From contig NZ_JANIPJ010000007.1 in NCBI RefSeq assembly GCF_024623455.1, positions 237,763 through 301,762 on the forward strand: a stretch of 64,000 nucleotides of DNA. Direction: 5' to 3'. Origin of the DNA: Paenibacillus soyae. GTDB taxonomy: Bacteria > Bacillota > Bacilli > Paenibacillales > Paenibacillaceae. Below, piece by piece: positions 8,761 to 17,678 of the stretch; positions within the stretch are counted from its first letter, which is position 1; each line of letters starts with the position of its first letter. The position numbers and the translations under genes were made by a program. The notes under the pieces are model-generated. The model worked only from the letters and a program-made list of their open reading frames with translations. It searched no databases and was not told the origin of the DNA.

Positions 8761-9507
8761 TTACACCGCGGGCAGCTCCGCCTGCAGCGCGGCTCGCTTG
8801 CGGAACGCGGAGCGCGAAAGCAGCACGCTCAGCTCGAACAAGCCGCAGAGCGGAATCAAGATAATGAACGCCGACACGAAGTCCGGCGGCGAGATCAAAT
8901 TCGCGACGATTACGAGCACCAAGTACGCGTATCGGCGGGACTTGCGGAGACGGTCGGGCGTGAGCAGGCCGATCCGCGTGAGGAACATGACGACGATCGG
9001 CAGCTCGAAGGCGGCCGCGATCGGCAGCACGATATTCAGCATGAAGCTGAAATATTGCGTAGCGCCGTATGTTTCAACGAGGTTCAGTTTGGTTGAAATA
9101 TCGCTGACGAAAGCATAGCTGATGGGCAGCAACACGGAATAGCCGAAGGCGATGCCGATTATTAGGCTAACCGCGCTATAGGGTACATACCGCAGCGCGG
9201 CCGAACGTTCATGGGGATGCAAGCCTTGCTTCACGAAGCCCCACAGCAAATAGAGGGCGGTGGGTAACGTCACGATCGAGGCGATGACAAGCGCGATGTT
9301 CATGTACATGCGGACGCCGTCGAACGGAGAGAACACATTCCATTCGAGTCCGGAGGCTGGCGGGCTGCTCTTGATATAATCCAGTACATAAGGAGCGGCG
9401 AACAGGCCCCCGGCCAAGCAGACGGCGAACACGATCAGGATGGCGATCAGCTGCTTGCGGAGCTCTACGATATGGCTGAGCAGCGGCATGAGGGGCATCT
9501 TGTTCAT
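8761..9507 (-). CDS. tatC: Twin-arginine translocase subunit TatC
   Basis: The 248-residue protein has six predicted membrane helices. TatC signatures are the N-terminal LLSHIVELRKQL, the segment FSPFDGVRMYMNIALVIASI, and near the end YAYLVLVIVANLISPPDFVS. TatC recognises the twin-arginine signal of folded, often cofactor-bearing proteins. Its start overlaps the upstream MerR-type gene by four bases (ATGA), so the two are co-transcribed. A Tat-signal substrate and tatA lie divergently a few hundred bases away. Confidence 0.95.
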   Translation of the reverse strand: MNKMPLMPLLSHIVELRKQLIAILIVFAVCLAGGLFAAPYVLDYIKSSPPASGLEWNVFSPFDGVRMYMNIALVIASIVTLPTALYLLWGFVKQGLHPHERSAALRYVPYSAVSLIIGIAFGYSVLLPISYAFVSDISTKLNLVETYGATQYFSFMLNIVLPIAAAFELPIVVMFLTRIGLLTPDRLRKSRRYAYLVLVIVANLISPPDFVSAFIILIPLCGLFELSVLLSRSAFRKRAALQAELPAV

Positions 9508-9767
9508 ACTCGCCTGCCTCCTTCGCGCCGATCGCGCGCGCTTCTCTCTTTCACCATGCTTTTACGAAGCTCGAACGTATGGAAGCCGTCTCTAAGCTTC
9601 CGATGAATTTCCTTCAGCAGCTCCACGTCCTCGAACGAAAATTTCCTCGAGCCGCCCGACGATCTCTCCGGAAATACAAGCTGTCTGTCCTCGTAATAGC
9701 GAATTTGGCGCTCCGTCAATCCCGTCAGTTGTTTCACAGTACCAATGCTCATGACCTTAAGACTCAT
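9504..9767 (-). CDS. Small MerR-family regulator (GlnR/TnrA-like length)
   Basis: This is an 87-residue protein. Its N-terminal winged helix is SIGTVKQLTGLTERQIRYYE, then the wing SSGGSRKFSFEDVELLKEI. It lacks the long coiled coil and metal-binding loop of full-size MerR, so it resembles the short GlnR/TnrA branch. The ribosome site AGGAGG is seven bases before the ATG. Placed ahead of tatC and divergent from the amine oxidase operon, it most likely controls this Tat locus; the effector is unknown. Confidence 0.85.
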   Translation of the reverse strand: MSLKVMSIGTVKQLTGLTERQIRYYEDRQLVFPERSSGGSRKFSFEDVELLKEIHRKLRDGFHTFELRKSMVKERSARDRREGGRRV

Positions 9768-10107
9768 AGCCTCGCCTCCTAGATCGAATGTTGAACTTTT
9801 CGAACGAGCACTTACATCTTGTTACATACACGTCAGGATACTTCACATTAATTGCTGTTGGGTGAGATTTTAGCAAGTGTCCTTTCCGTTTGACAATGGT
9901 CATTGCGAACTAACAAAATCAAATATGGAATAAATTATGTGATTTCTATAGGAGGATTAGCCCATATTTAGGAAGTTTATCGAATCGCCATTCCATTGAA
10001 GAAATTTTTTATGTAAGAAATCCTTACAAAATTTTGGTCATGAGCGAATTCCCCATGTTATCTTCTCGGTGGGTCCACAACGAAGCCGATGAATGGGAGT
10101 GAGCGGG
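9768..10107. promoter_or_regulatory. 340-bp divergent control region of the Tat locus
   Basis: This AT-rich region holds no gene. Visible elements are TTGACA at 9890 overlapping the inverted repeat CAATGGTCATTG (9894-9905), a GTAAG-AAATC-CTTAC hairpin within a poly-A/T tract near 10013-10028, and a possible promoter TTGGTC-18-TTATCT (10034-10063). The dyad is a candidate operator for the adjacent MerR-type regulator. I cannot tell which promoter serves which strand. Confidence 0.45.
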
Positions 10108-11709
10108 ATGGAATCGACCAAGACGCCGGAGATGTCCAGGCGGCAATTTCTAAGCACGGTAGGGAAGCTAGGCGGAGGCGCGGCGGTGTTCAGCATGATG
10201 GGGACATTGGGGCTGTTGACGCCGGAGACGCTGAAGGCGGCGGATTACGAGCCGCCGGATAAGAACGAGCTCGCGATGACCAAGCGGAACGGCAAGAAGG
10301 TCGTCATCCTCGGAGCGGGGGTTGCGGGCATGACGGCCGCATACGAGCTGGGGCTGGCGGGCTACGACTGCACCATCCTGGAAGCCCGTGCCCGTTCGGG
10401 GGGCCGGATCTGGTCGGTTCGCCGGGGCACGACGGTAGCGGAGCTCGGCGCGGCCAAGCAGGTGGCGAGGTTCGACGACGGTCTCTACCTGAATGCGGGG
10501 CCGATGCGGATTCCGCAATTCCACGTCACGATGGAGTACATTCGCAAATTCGGGATTCCGATCGAACCGTTCGGCAACGTGAACGACCATGCTTATTACT
10601 ATAACGAGAAAGCCGGCGAGCTATCGGACCGGAAAGTAAGGAAGCGCGAGGCCAAAGCGGATATACGGGGCTATGTCAGCGAGCTGATGGCGAAGGCCGT
10701 GAATCAGAACGCGCTGAACATGCCCCTCACGCCGGAAGAGAAGGAGAAGCTCGTCGCGTATCTCCGGTCTGAGGGCGGGCTGGACGCGGATTTGTTCTAC
10801 AAAGGCTCATCGCGCGGCGGCTACAAGGATGAGCCAGGCGCGCGTCTCGATGCCGGCGTCATTCGGGATCCGTTCAGCATGAAGGCCATAATCAACTCTG
10901 GCTTCGGCAACTATTTAAGCAGCGAATACGGCTACGATCAGCAGATGATGATGTTCCATCCGGTCGGCGGCATGGACGCGATCTCGAACGCGTTCGAGAA
11001 ACGGCTGAAGGGCAAGATCAAGTTCCATTCGGAAGTGACCGAAATCAAACAAAGCGGCAGCGGCGTAACGGTCAGCTACAAAAATCTCGCCACGGGCGAG
11101 ACGAGTCAAATCGAAGGGGAGTATTGCATTTGCACGATCCCGCTGTCCGTTCTGAAGAAGATCAAGGCGGACTTCTCGCCGGATATGAAGAAGGCGATCG
11201 ACAGCGTCGGCTACGCTTCGGCAGGCAAGATCGGCTTGCAGTTCAAGCGCCGTTTCTGGGAAGAGGACGAGCAAATCTACGGCGGTAACACGCTGACCAA
11301 TATGGATATTTCGTCGATCTATTACCCGCCGACAGGTTACATGCAGAAAAAAGGCCTGCTCCTTGGCTATTACGCCTTTGGCGGGAACGCGGACAGCCTC
11401 GGCAAGATGACGTTCCAGGAACGGGAGGCGCACGCGCTGAAGCAAGGCGCGAAGATTCATCCGCAATACTTCAAGGAATTCGAGTCCTCATTCTCCGTCG
11501 ATTGGAAAAAAATCAAATACAACGAAGGCGGCTGGGTATCCTACTCCGGCGATCAGCGCCAGACCGTCTATCCGACGCTTTGCAAGCCGGACCGAAGAGT
11601 GTACCTGGCGGGCGAGCATATCAGCTACATTACGGCATGGATGGCGGGAGGGATCGAATCGGCCCGGGCGGTCGTCACCGACATTAACGAGCGCGTTATG
11701 AAGGAATAA
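10108..11709 (+). CDS. Tat-exported flavin monoamine / L-amino-acid oxidase
   Basis: This is a protein of about 533 residues. The start at 10108 has GGGAGTGAG at good spacing; ATG 10093 adds five residues and has no ribosome site. The N-terminus MSRRQFLSTVGK plus a hydrophobic stretch is a classic Tat signal. Next comes the FAD Rossmann motif VVILGAGVAGMTAAYELGLA, then EARARSGGRI, and a C-terminal FAD contact VYLAGEHISYITAWMAGGIE, the pattern of the amine oxidase / L-amino-acid oxidase family (compare Bacillus YobN). It would oxidise an amine to an imine outside the cell, releasing peroxide. The downstream RidA-like gene fits that chemistry. Confidence 0.9.
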   Translation: MESTKTPEMSRRQFLSTVGKLGGGAAVFSMMGTLGLLTPETLKAADYEPPDKNELAMTKRNGKKVVILGAGVAGMTAAYELGLAGYDCTILEARARSGGRIWSVRRGTTVAELGAAKQVARFDDGLYLNAGPMRIPQFHVTMEYIRKFGIPIEPFGNVNDHAYYYNEKAGELSDRKVRKREAKADIRGYVSELMAKAVNQNALNMPLTPEEKEKLVAYLRSEGGLDADLFYKGSSRGGYKDEPGARLDAGVIRDPFSMKAIINSGFGNYLSSEYGYDQQMMMFHPVGGMDAISNAFEKRLKGKIKFHSEVTEIKQSGSGVTVSYKNLATGETSQIEGEYCICTIPLSVLKKIKADFSPDMKKAIDSVGYASAGKIGLQFKRRFWEEDEQIYGGNTLTNMDISSIYYPPTGYMQKKGLLLGYYAFGGNADSLGKMTFQEREAHALKQGAKIHPQYFKEFESSFSVDWKKIKYNEGGWVSYSGDQRQTVYPTLCKPDRRVYLAGEHISYITAWMAGGIESARAVVTDINERVMKE

Positions 11710-11729
11710 AAAAGAGAGGTCGTGAAACG

Positions 11730-12284
11730 ATGGAATTGAAACGCAACCTGAAAGTTATTGTAGCGACGGCTTTGGTATCCTGCTTCTTGGGAGCTTCCGT
11801 CTATGCGGCCGCTACGCCGAATAAGCTTCCGCTGACGCCGATCCACGAGCCAGAGTTCTACGGAAGTCCGAGCTCGTCCATCGCCAGCGCGGTAGCGGTG
11901 CCGGAAGGCGTGGCCACCTTCATGACAAGCGGCACGGTTCCGCCCCTGCTCAACAAGGACGGCAAGACGGTATACGAGCGTTACGGCAACACGGAGAAGC
12001 AGGCCGAAGGCATTCTGTTGAACATCGAGAAGCAGCTGAAGGAGCAAGGGCTGTCCCTGAACGACGTCATTTATCTCCGGGTATACGTCACTCCGGACGC
12101 GGCGCTGGACGGGAAGTTCGATTACACGGGCTGGTTCAACGCGTACGCGAAATTTTTCAACACGGAAGCTAATCCGGTCAAGACGGCAAGGTCCACCGTC
12201 GGTGTGGCGGGACTCGTCAATTCGGATTGGCTCATCGAGATCGAGGCGGTCGCCGCTTACCCGAAGAAGCATAAACAAGATTAA
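11730..12284 (+). CDS. Exported RidA/YjgF-family protein
   Basis: The 184-residue protein opens with a signal peptide ([15 protein letters not shown], cleavage likely after the Ala-rich site) and continues as a RidA fold. Recognisable parts are [37 protein letters not shown] and the end [23 protein letters not shown], where RidA proteins hold the imine-binding arginine. RidA hydrolyses enamine/imine intermediates to ketones and ammonia. Classic RidA is cytoplasmic and about 130 residues, so a secreted version is unusual. It sits 20 bases after the amine oxidase and probably processes its product. Confidence 0.87.
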   Translation: MELKRNLKVIVATALVSCFLGASVYAAATPNKLPLTPIHEPEFYGSPSSSIASAVAVPEGVATFMTSGTVPPLLNKDGKTVYERYGNTEKQAEGILLNIEKQLKEQGLSLNDVIYLRVYVTPDAALDGKFDYTGWFNAYAKFFNTEANPVKTARSTVGVAGLVNSDWLIEIEAVAAYPKKHKQD

Positions 12285-12310
12285 ATGAACACGCAAAGGG
12301 GAGAATGCTG

Positions 12311-12508
12311 ATGCTTCAAAACATTGGATTTCCGGGATTGCTTATGATATTGGTCGTGGTGCTCATCATATTCGGACCGTCGAAGCTGCCGGAGCTTGGC
12401 CGGGCGGTCGGACGAACGCTTCACGAGTTTAAGTCCTCCGCCAAAGAGCTGGTGTCCGACACGAAAGAGGATGTCGTCGAAAAGCAGGAAACGGTCAAGC
12501 AAAGCTGA
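12311..12508 (+). CDS. tatA: Twin-arginine translocase subunit TatA/E
   Basis: This is a 65-residue protein: one N-terminal helix ([20 protein letters not shown]), the hallmark [14 protein letters not shown] hinge and amphipathic helix, and a charged tail. AAAGGGGAG lies seven bases before 12311 and only one base before ATG 12305, which decides for the later start. TatA oligomers form the pore for substrates recruited by TatC. It closes the oxidase-ridA-tatA operon. Confidence 0.93.
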   Translation: MLQNIGFPGLLMILVVVLIIFGPSKLPELGRAVGRTLHEFKSSAKELVSDTKEDVVEKQETVKQS

Positions 12509-12537
12509 CCGGATGACCGCAAACGCTCCATTCCGAG

Positions 12538-12579
12538 ACAGCCGTTCCCCTCCAATAGGAGGAGGACGGCTGTTTTTTT
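12538..12579 (+). terminator. Intrinsic terminator after tatA
   Basis: The 16-bp stem ACAGCCGT..CCTCC / GGAGG..ACGGCTGT has one wobble and one mismatch, a four-base loop, and ends in TTTTTTT. Confidence 0.92.
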
Positions 12580-12592
12580 GCGCGAGGGGGAT

Positions 12593-12621
12593 TTCTTTTT
12601 GGCGTCGCATTTGTGTATAGT
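12593..12621 (+). promoter_or_regulatory. Candidate promoter of the two-component operon
   Basis: TTCTTT (12593-12598), a 17-base spacer and TATAGT (12616-12621) precede the GTG start at 12657. Confidence 0.5.
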
Positions 12622-12656
12622 AATGGCTACGGATCACTAGGAAGGAGGCGCAAGCG

Positions 12657-14426
12657 GTGCTGGGGAGCTGGGGAAGTATCAATACGCTTCGCAACCAAAT
12701 CTTTATCGGATTTATGTTCATTATGGTCATGGTGCTCGCTTCGGTCGGCTATTATGCCTACGATCAGGTATCCGTCCTGCTGAAAAACAACGCCGAAAAA
12801 CACATTCAGCAAACCGCGGTTCAAGCGACGGGCAAGCTCGACGTTCTGCTGAGGGGCATCGATACGTTCACGGCGGAAATCGCGACAAGCGCCCAGGTGC
12901 AGCGAATGCTTGCAAATAAAATCGACGGCGGCGAGATCAGCTTCGCGGAAAGGCAGCTTCTTCAGCAGGAGGTGCGCAAGGAAGAAGCTTACGCCACGGG
13001 TATCCGCTCGATCGAAATTTATTCGGCCGATTTCGAACGGCTGCTGCCGCTGACGGACGTTAACCTGCTGAGCCGGGTGCCCATCGACTGGATCACGAAG
13101 GTGAACGACGCCAGGGGCGATATTGTCTGGCTCGGGCTGGACGAGCGGTTTCCGGACGTCGTGATCGCGATGCGCCAGGTGCGCCTCGTCGACCGCTCGT
13201 TTTCGTTCGGCGGCTATATCATGGTCCATATCGAAAAAAGCTATTTCGGGTTGACGGAGGCTGTTAACCCTGCAAGCGCTGCCATCTCGAATCGGGAGTC
13301 GATGGGGCTGATCGACGGCGAGGGGCGCATTATCGCATCCGATTTTGCGGACGAAGCGTTTATGGCCAGCCGGCTGCAAGAAGGAATGGGAGAGACGGCC
13401 TCGCTCGACGGCGAAGATTATTTTGTCGTGAAGAAGCGATCGGAGAAGACGGGGTGGAACATCGTTATTCTGACGCCGGTATCCTACGTGATGGAAGGCA
13501 TTACGGTGCTGCGAACGGCCATTATCGTATCGGTCGTGGTGGGTGGCGTGCTCTTCCTTATTCTGACGTTTATTCTGTCGACGATGATTACCCGTCCGAT
13601 ACTGAATCTGATCAAAGCTATGCGGAACGCGAGATTCGGTACGCTGAAGCCGATTCCCGTGACGTCCGCCACGATGGAAATCGACGAGCTCGGCAATACT
13701 TACAATCAAATGGTCGCGTCGCTGAACGAGATGATCGAGGTCGTCTACCAGAAGGAAATCATTCAGAGCCGAACCGAGCTTAAGGCGCTGCAGGCGCAAA
13801 TTAATCCGCATTTTTTGTTCAACACGCTGGAGGCGTTCTATTGGGCGCTGGACGAAAAGGGGGATGAGGAGCTCGCCCAGGTCGTCGTTGCGATGTCTGG
13901 TTTGTTCCGGTATGTCATAAGCCGGGCGGACGAGGATGAATGGGTAACGGTGAGCGACGAGCTGGACCATGCCGAACGTTATTTGAAAATCATGAAGATG
14001 CGGATGATGGACAGGCTGTCATGGCGCATCGAGGCCGACGAAGCGAGTCGGCGGACGCCGATTCCGAAGCTGCTCGTCCAGCCTCTCGTCGAGAATGCGA
14101 TTCTCCATGGGGTGGAGCAAAGGGTCGGTCACGGAACGATCGCACTGAAAGTCATGCCTTGCGAACGGCCGGGCTATACGCGAATCGAAGTATCGGATGA
14201 CGGGCCGGGCATGGACGAGGACAAGCTCCGTTCCTTGCTCGCGAACCTTGAACTAGGCTATGCGGGCGCAGCGGAAGCGAAAGGTACGGGCGTCGGGCTC
14301 GCAAACGTTGAGAGAAGGCTAAGGCTGTATTACGAGGATGAAACGGACGGCTTGGAAATTCGAAGCGAGGAAGGCCGGGGGACGACGATGGCTTTCCGGA
14401 TACCGAACGAGCTTAAGGGGAGATAA
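12657..14426 (+). CDS. YesM-type sensor histidine kinase
   Basis: This is a 589-residue membrane kinase with a GTG start (AGGAAGGAGG upstream). The order is transmembrane helix (about 18-40), extracytoplasmic Cache-like sensor (about 45-280), second helix (about 283-306), HAMP, then the LytS/YesM-type His-kinase motif QAQINPHFLFNTLEAFYW with His385. The HATPase has PKLLVQPLVENAILHG, DDGPGMDE and GTGVGLANVERRL. The partner regulator begins three bases after its stop. By family and position it senses an extracellular sugar-related signal and drives the adjacent importer. Confidence 0.93.
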   Translation: MLGSWGSINTLRNQIFIGFMFIMVMVLASVGYYAYDQVSVLLKNNAEKHIQQTAVQATGKLDVLLRGIDTFTAEIATSAQVQRMLANKIDGGEISFAERQLLQQEVRKEEAYATGIRSIEIYSADFERLLPLTDVNLLSRVPIDWITKVNDARGDIVWLGLDERFPDVVIAMRQVRLVDRSFSFGGYIMVHIEKSYFGLTEAVNPASAAISNRESMGLIDGEGRIIASDFADEAFMASRLQEGMGETASLDGEDYFVVKKRSEKTGWNIVILTPVSYVMEGITVLRTAIIVSVVVGGVLFLILTFILSTMITRPILNLIKAMRNARFGTLKPIPVTSATMEIDELGNTYNQMVASLNEMIEVVYQKEIIQSRTELKALQAQINPHFLFNTLEAFYWALDEKGDEELAQVVVAMSGLFRYVISRADEDEWVTVSDELDHAERYLKIMKMRMMDRLSWRIEADEASRRTPIPKLLVQPLVENAILHGVEQRVGHGTIALKVMPCERPGYTRIEVSDDGPGMDEDKLRSLLANLELGYAGAAEAKGTGVGLANVERRLRLYYEDETDGLEIRSEEGRGTTMAFRIPNELKGR

Positions 14427-14429
14427 AGG

Positions 14430-15218
14430 TTGAAGACGATATTGGTCGTAGACGATGAACCGAGAACGCGGGAAGGCATACGCAAAGTGTTGGAGGCATG
14501 GTCCGGCGGGAAGCACCGGATCATGACGGCTTCGAGCGGAGTGGAAGCGCTCGAATGGATGCAAGAACATGCAGCGAATCTTCTGATCACCGATATTCGC
14601 ATGCCGGAGGTGGGCGGGCTGGATCTAATCGAAAAAACAAGCGCCATGTCCCATCCCCCCGTCACGATCATCATTTCCGGGCATCCGGAATTCGATTATG
14701 CGCAGAAGGCGCTGCAATACGGCGTGATGGAATATTTGCTCAAGCCGCTGGACAAAATAAGGCTTGTTCAAGCGGTTGAACTAGCCCTGAAGCGCGAGGA
14801 GGAATTGCACCGGATCGAGCGCATGGAGAAGTTAATCGATAAGAAGTTGCTAGAGACTGCCGAGAATGCGAAAGTATACAGTCCGCAAGTCCAGGAAGCG
14901 ATCCGCTATATCGAAGAGCGCCTTGCGGAGGCGATTTCTTTGAAGGATGTAGCCGAGGCGCTGCACATGAACGCAAGCTATTTCAGCGTGCTGTTCAAGG
15001 AGCAGACGGGGCTTACGTTTACGGAATACGTAACCCGGCGCAGAATTCAGAGAGCGAAAGAGCTCCTTGGCGGGACAAGCCTGTCTGTCTCGCAAATCGC
15101 CGAGCAAGTAGGCTATCAGACGGACAAATATTTCGTGAAAGTATTTCGTTCTCTGGAAGGCAGCAGTCCTGGACAATACCGGAAGAGCGTCTCGGAATCC
15201 GGGGAGAGGATCCAATAA
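14430..15218 (+). CDS. YesN-type response regulator (receiver plus AraC DNA-binding domain)
   Basis: This 262-residue protein has a TTG start with AAAGG just upstream. The receiver domain (1-120) carries VVDDE and the phospho-acceptor Asp55 in LLITDIRMPE. A linker helix follows, then an AraC double helix-turn-helix (about 155-250) with LKDVAEALHMNASYFSVLFK and SQIAEQVGYQTDKYFVKVFR. It is the output of the preceding kinase and probably activates the promoter upstream of the solute-binding protein. Confidence 0.94.
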   Translation: MKTILVVDDEPRTREGIRKVLEAWSGGKHRIMTASSGVEALEWMQEHAANLLITDIRMPEVGGLDLIEKTSAMSHPPVTIIISGHPEFDYAQKALQYGVMEYLLKPLDKIRLVQAVELALKREEELHRIERMEKLIDKKLLETAENAKVYSPQVQEAIRYIEERLAEAISLKDVAEALHMNASYFSVLFKEQTGLTFTEYVTRRRIQRAKELLGGTSLSVSQIAEQVGYQTDKYFVKVFRSLEGSSPGQYRKSVSESGERIQ

Positions 15219-15247
15219 AAGTAGAACTTTTCCCAATGTGCATGACC

Positions 15248-15276
15248 TTATCGCCGGATGGGCACGTTGCTACAAT
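15248..15276 (+). promoter_or_regulatory. Promoter of the sugar ABC importer
   Basis: TTATCG (15248-15253), exactly 17 bases, then TACAAT (15271-15276). The poor -35 suits activation by the upstream AraC-type response regulator. Transcription would begin near 15284. Confidence 0.65.
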
Positions 15277-15328
15277 GTAGATGTGCAGGAGAAATCCGAA
15301 CCACATCAACGAAAAAGGGGATGTAAAC

Positions 15329-16666
15329 GTGTTCAAGAAAAAATGGACGACGCTCATGCTGACATTATGCCTTGCGATTATCGCGGCAGGCTGCGGCAAC
15401 AATGCCAATAACGGCGGCGCAGACACGAATGGGGCTGCTAATGGCGGCTCGAATGAAAGCGGTAACAAAGTAACGGTGAACTTTATGCATCTTTGGCCGG
15501 AAGGCGTATCCGCCGGTCAGAACAAAATCGTCAACCAAATTATCGAAGCATACCAAACGGATAATCCGAACGTCACGATCAAACAGGAAGTGCTGGATAA
15601 CGAGCAATACAAAAACAAATTGAAAGTGCTGTCCGCGTCCAATCAGCTTCCGGACGTAGGCGTTACCTGGGCGGCTGGCTTCATGCAGCCTTACGTAGAA
15701 GGCAATCTGTTCACGCCGGTCGACGATCTTCTGAGTGGCGAGTTGAACGGCAAGTTCGTAGCAGGCACTACGGAAGCTTACGCGATGAACGGCAAGACTT
15801 ACGCGCTTCCGCTGGAATTCAACATCGCTCCGGTCTACTACAACAAAGCGATCTTCGAGCAGTACGGTCTTGAAGTGCCGCAAACATACGAGCAATTCAA
15901 AACCGTCGTAAAGACGCTGACTGATAACGGCGTTGCGCCGATCGCGCTTGGCAACAAAGACCGCTGGACGGGATCGCTTTGGTACATGTACCTTGCGGAT
16001 CGCATTGCCGGCCAAGAAACGCTGGCGAAAGCAATTACGGGCGAAGCTTCCTTTACGGACGCTGGTCTCGTGAAAGCAGCCGAGGAAGTGCAAGCTCTGG
16101 TAGACGGCAATGCGTTCGTCAAAGGCTTCAACGGACTATCCAACGAAGAGGCGAAGTCCGAATTCCTTAACGGCAAAGCAGCCATGTTCCTGATGGGTAC
16201 TTGGGAGCTCCCGAACTTCACGACGAACGAAGACATTCCGCAAGAGTTCCGCGACAGCGTAGGCTTCTTCAAGTTCCCGACGGTGGACGGCGGCAAAGGC
16301 AACATCGACAGCTGGGTAGGCGGTCCGGGTGTGGGCTTGTTCGTATCGGAAAACTCTGAAGTAAAAGAAGAAGCGAAAAAATTCGTGGAATACTTCGTGA
16401 CGAAATGGGGCGAGCAATCCGTAACAGGTGCAGGCGTCATCCCGGCAACGAAGGTGGACACCGCGACTCTGGAGCTGCCGCAGCTCTACATCGATCTCTT
16501 CAACGAAATGAACAAAGCAAGCAGCATTACATTGTTCGCCGACGTGCAGATGAAGGCGGACGCGGCTGAGACTCATCTCAATCAAATTCAAGCGCTCTTC
16601 GGCAAGGCGGCGACGCCGGACTTATTCGCTGGGGAGCACGATAAAGCGATATCCGCAGGGAAATAA
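15329..16666 (+). CDS. Sugar ABC transporter solute-binding lipoprotein
   Basis: This protein of about 445 residues has its start set at GTG 15329 by AAGGGGATG; the longer frame from 15281 would put 16 polar residues ahead of the signal. The signal ends in a lipobox (IIAAGC), so it is anchored outside the membrane. Family-1 solute-binding features include MHLWPEG, LPDVGVTW, a hinge region and GVIPATKVD. Two permeases follow. No ATPase is encoded, so an MsmX-type shared ATPase is expected. Confidence 0.92.
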   Translation: MFKKKWTTLMLTLCLAIIAAGCGNNANNGGADTNGAANGGSNESGNKVTVNFMHLWPEGVSAGQNKIVNQIIEAYQTDNPNVTIKQEVLDNEQYKNKLKVLSASNQLPDVGVTWAAGFMQPYVEGNLFTPVDDLLSGELNGKFVAGTTEAYAMNGKTYALPLEFNIAPVYYNKAIFEQYGLEVPQTYEQFKTVVKTLTDNGVAPIALGNKDRWTGSLWYMYLADRIAGQETLAKAITGEASFTDAGLVKAAEEVQALVDGNAFVKGFNGLSNEEAKSEFLNGKAAMFLMGTWELPNFTTNEDIPQEFRDSVGFFKFPTVDGGKGNIDSWVGGPGVGLFVSENSEVKEEAKKFVEYFVTKWGEQSVTGAGVIPATKVDTATLELPQLYIDLFNEMNKASSITLFADVQMKADAAETHLNQIQALFGKAATPDLFAGEHDKAISAGK

Positions 16667-16697
16667 TCGGTTAACAAGCAGATAGAGATAAGGTTAC

Positions 16698-16742
16698 GCT
16701 TATCCGGCCGACAGGCAACAGGCACGGCCGGATAAGCTTTTC
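16698..16742 (+). terminator. Intercistronic hairpin between binding protein and permeases
   Basis: A perfect 13-bp stem (GCTTATCCGGCCG with its complement), a 14-base loop, and only a weak CTTTTCC tail. Such a leaky terminator or 3' stabiliser after a binding-protein gene usually lowers permease expression relative to the binding protein. Confidence 0.75.
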
Positions 16743-16774
16743 CTCATGAAGGAGAGAGAGAGGAGTCGGAGCAA

Positions 16775-17656
16775 GTGAATAAGGTTATGTCCAACAAAAA
16801 GATTATCGCATTATACGTATTGCCGGCATTGCTGCTTATTCTAGCCGTCGTATATATTCCGATCATCCTCACCGGTTACTACGGCTTGACCAAATGGAAT
16901 GGGATCGGAAGTCCCGACTATATCGGCTTCGATAATTATGCGGCGCTTCTGAAGGACACTGCGTTCTGGAACAGCGCGTGGCATTCGTTGCTGCTGGCTT
17001 TGTTCTCGGGGCTCAGCTTGATTCTGTATTTGGCTATCGCCATGGTTCTTGCCTCCAAGATCAAAGGCGCCAACCTTTTTCGCAAAATTTATTTGATTCC
17101 CATGCTGCTGTCATCCGTGGCGATCGCCCAATTGTGGCTAAGAATTTATCATCCGACGAACGGGATTCTGAACAGCTTGCTGGAATCCATTGGCTTCGAC
17201 AATCCCCCCGCATGGCTGGCAGAGCCTAAGCTTGTGCTGTTTGCCCTGTTCATTCCGATTCTGTGGCAATATGCGGGCTTCTATATTCTGATTTATTATG
17301 CGGCTCTTAAGAACATTCCGGCCTCCCTGGAGGAAGCCGCGAAGATCGACGGCGCAAACGCGCTTCAGATCGCATGGAAGATCAAGCTGCCGCTCGCCAT
17401 GGAGGTCATCAAGGTCACCATCGTGCTTGCCGTTGTAGGCTCGCTCAAATATTTCGACCTGATTTACGTCATGACGAACGGTGGACCGAACGGCGCGAGC
17501 GAAGTCATGGCCTCGTATATGTACAGTGAAGCGTTCAAATCCTACGATTTCGGCTACGGCAGCGCGGTTGGCTTCTTCCTGCTCGTGTTTTGCTTGGTAG
17601 CGACATGGCTCATTCGCAAATTGACCGCAACAAAAGATACGATTCAATATTCGTAA
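16775..17656 (+). CDS. Sugar ABC transporter permease (MalF/UgpA-type)
   Basis: The 293-residue protein has a GTG start and six membrane helices. The EAA loop EEAAKIDGANALQIAWKIKL, which contacts the ATPase, lies near residue 190. It is the first of a permease pair serving the binding protein at 15329. Confidence 0.93.
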   Translation: MNKVMSNKKIIALYVLPALLLILAVVYIPIILTGYYGLTKWNGIGSPDYIGFDNYAALLKDTAFWNSAWHSLLLALFSGLSLILYLAIAMVLASKIKGANLFRKIYLIPMLLSSVAIAQLWLRIYHPTNGILNSLLESIGFDNPPAWLAEPKLVLFALFIPILWQYAGFYILIYYAALKNIPASLEEAAKIDGANALQIAWKIKLPLAMEVIKVTIVLAVVGSLKYFDLIYVMTNGGPNGASEVMASYMYSEAFKSYDFGYGSAVGFFLLVFCLVATWLIRKLTATKDTIQYS

Positions 17657-17678
17657 GCTAAGGAGGGAATTCAACATC

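Noticed and set aside
8331..8864. An open frame with a 17-residue repeat across the 51-bp array
   Set aside because: The period is a multiple of three, so frames stay open on both strands. There is no good ribosome site, and the end overlaps tatC. Treated as a DNA repeat.
9504..9767. Naming the MerR-type gene glnR or tnrA
   Set aside because: Only the DNA-binding half and length fit. The C-terminal sequence differs and the neighbours are Tat genes, not glutamine synthetase.
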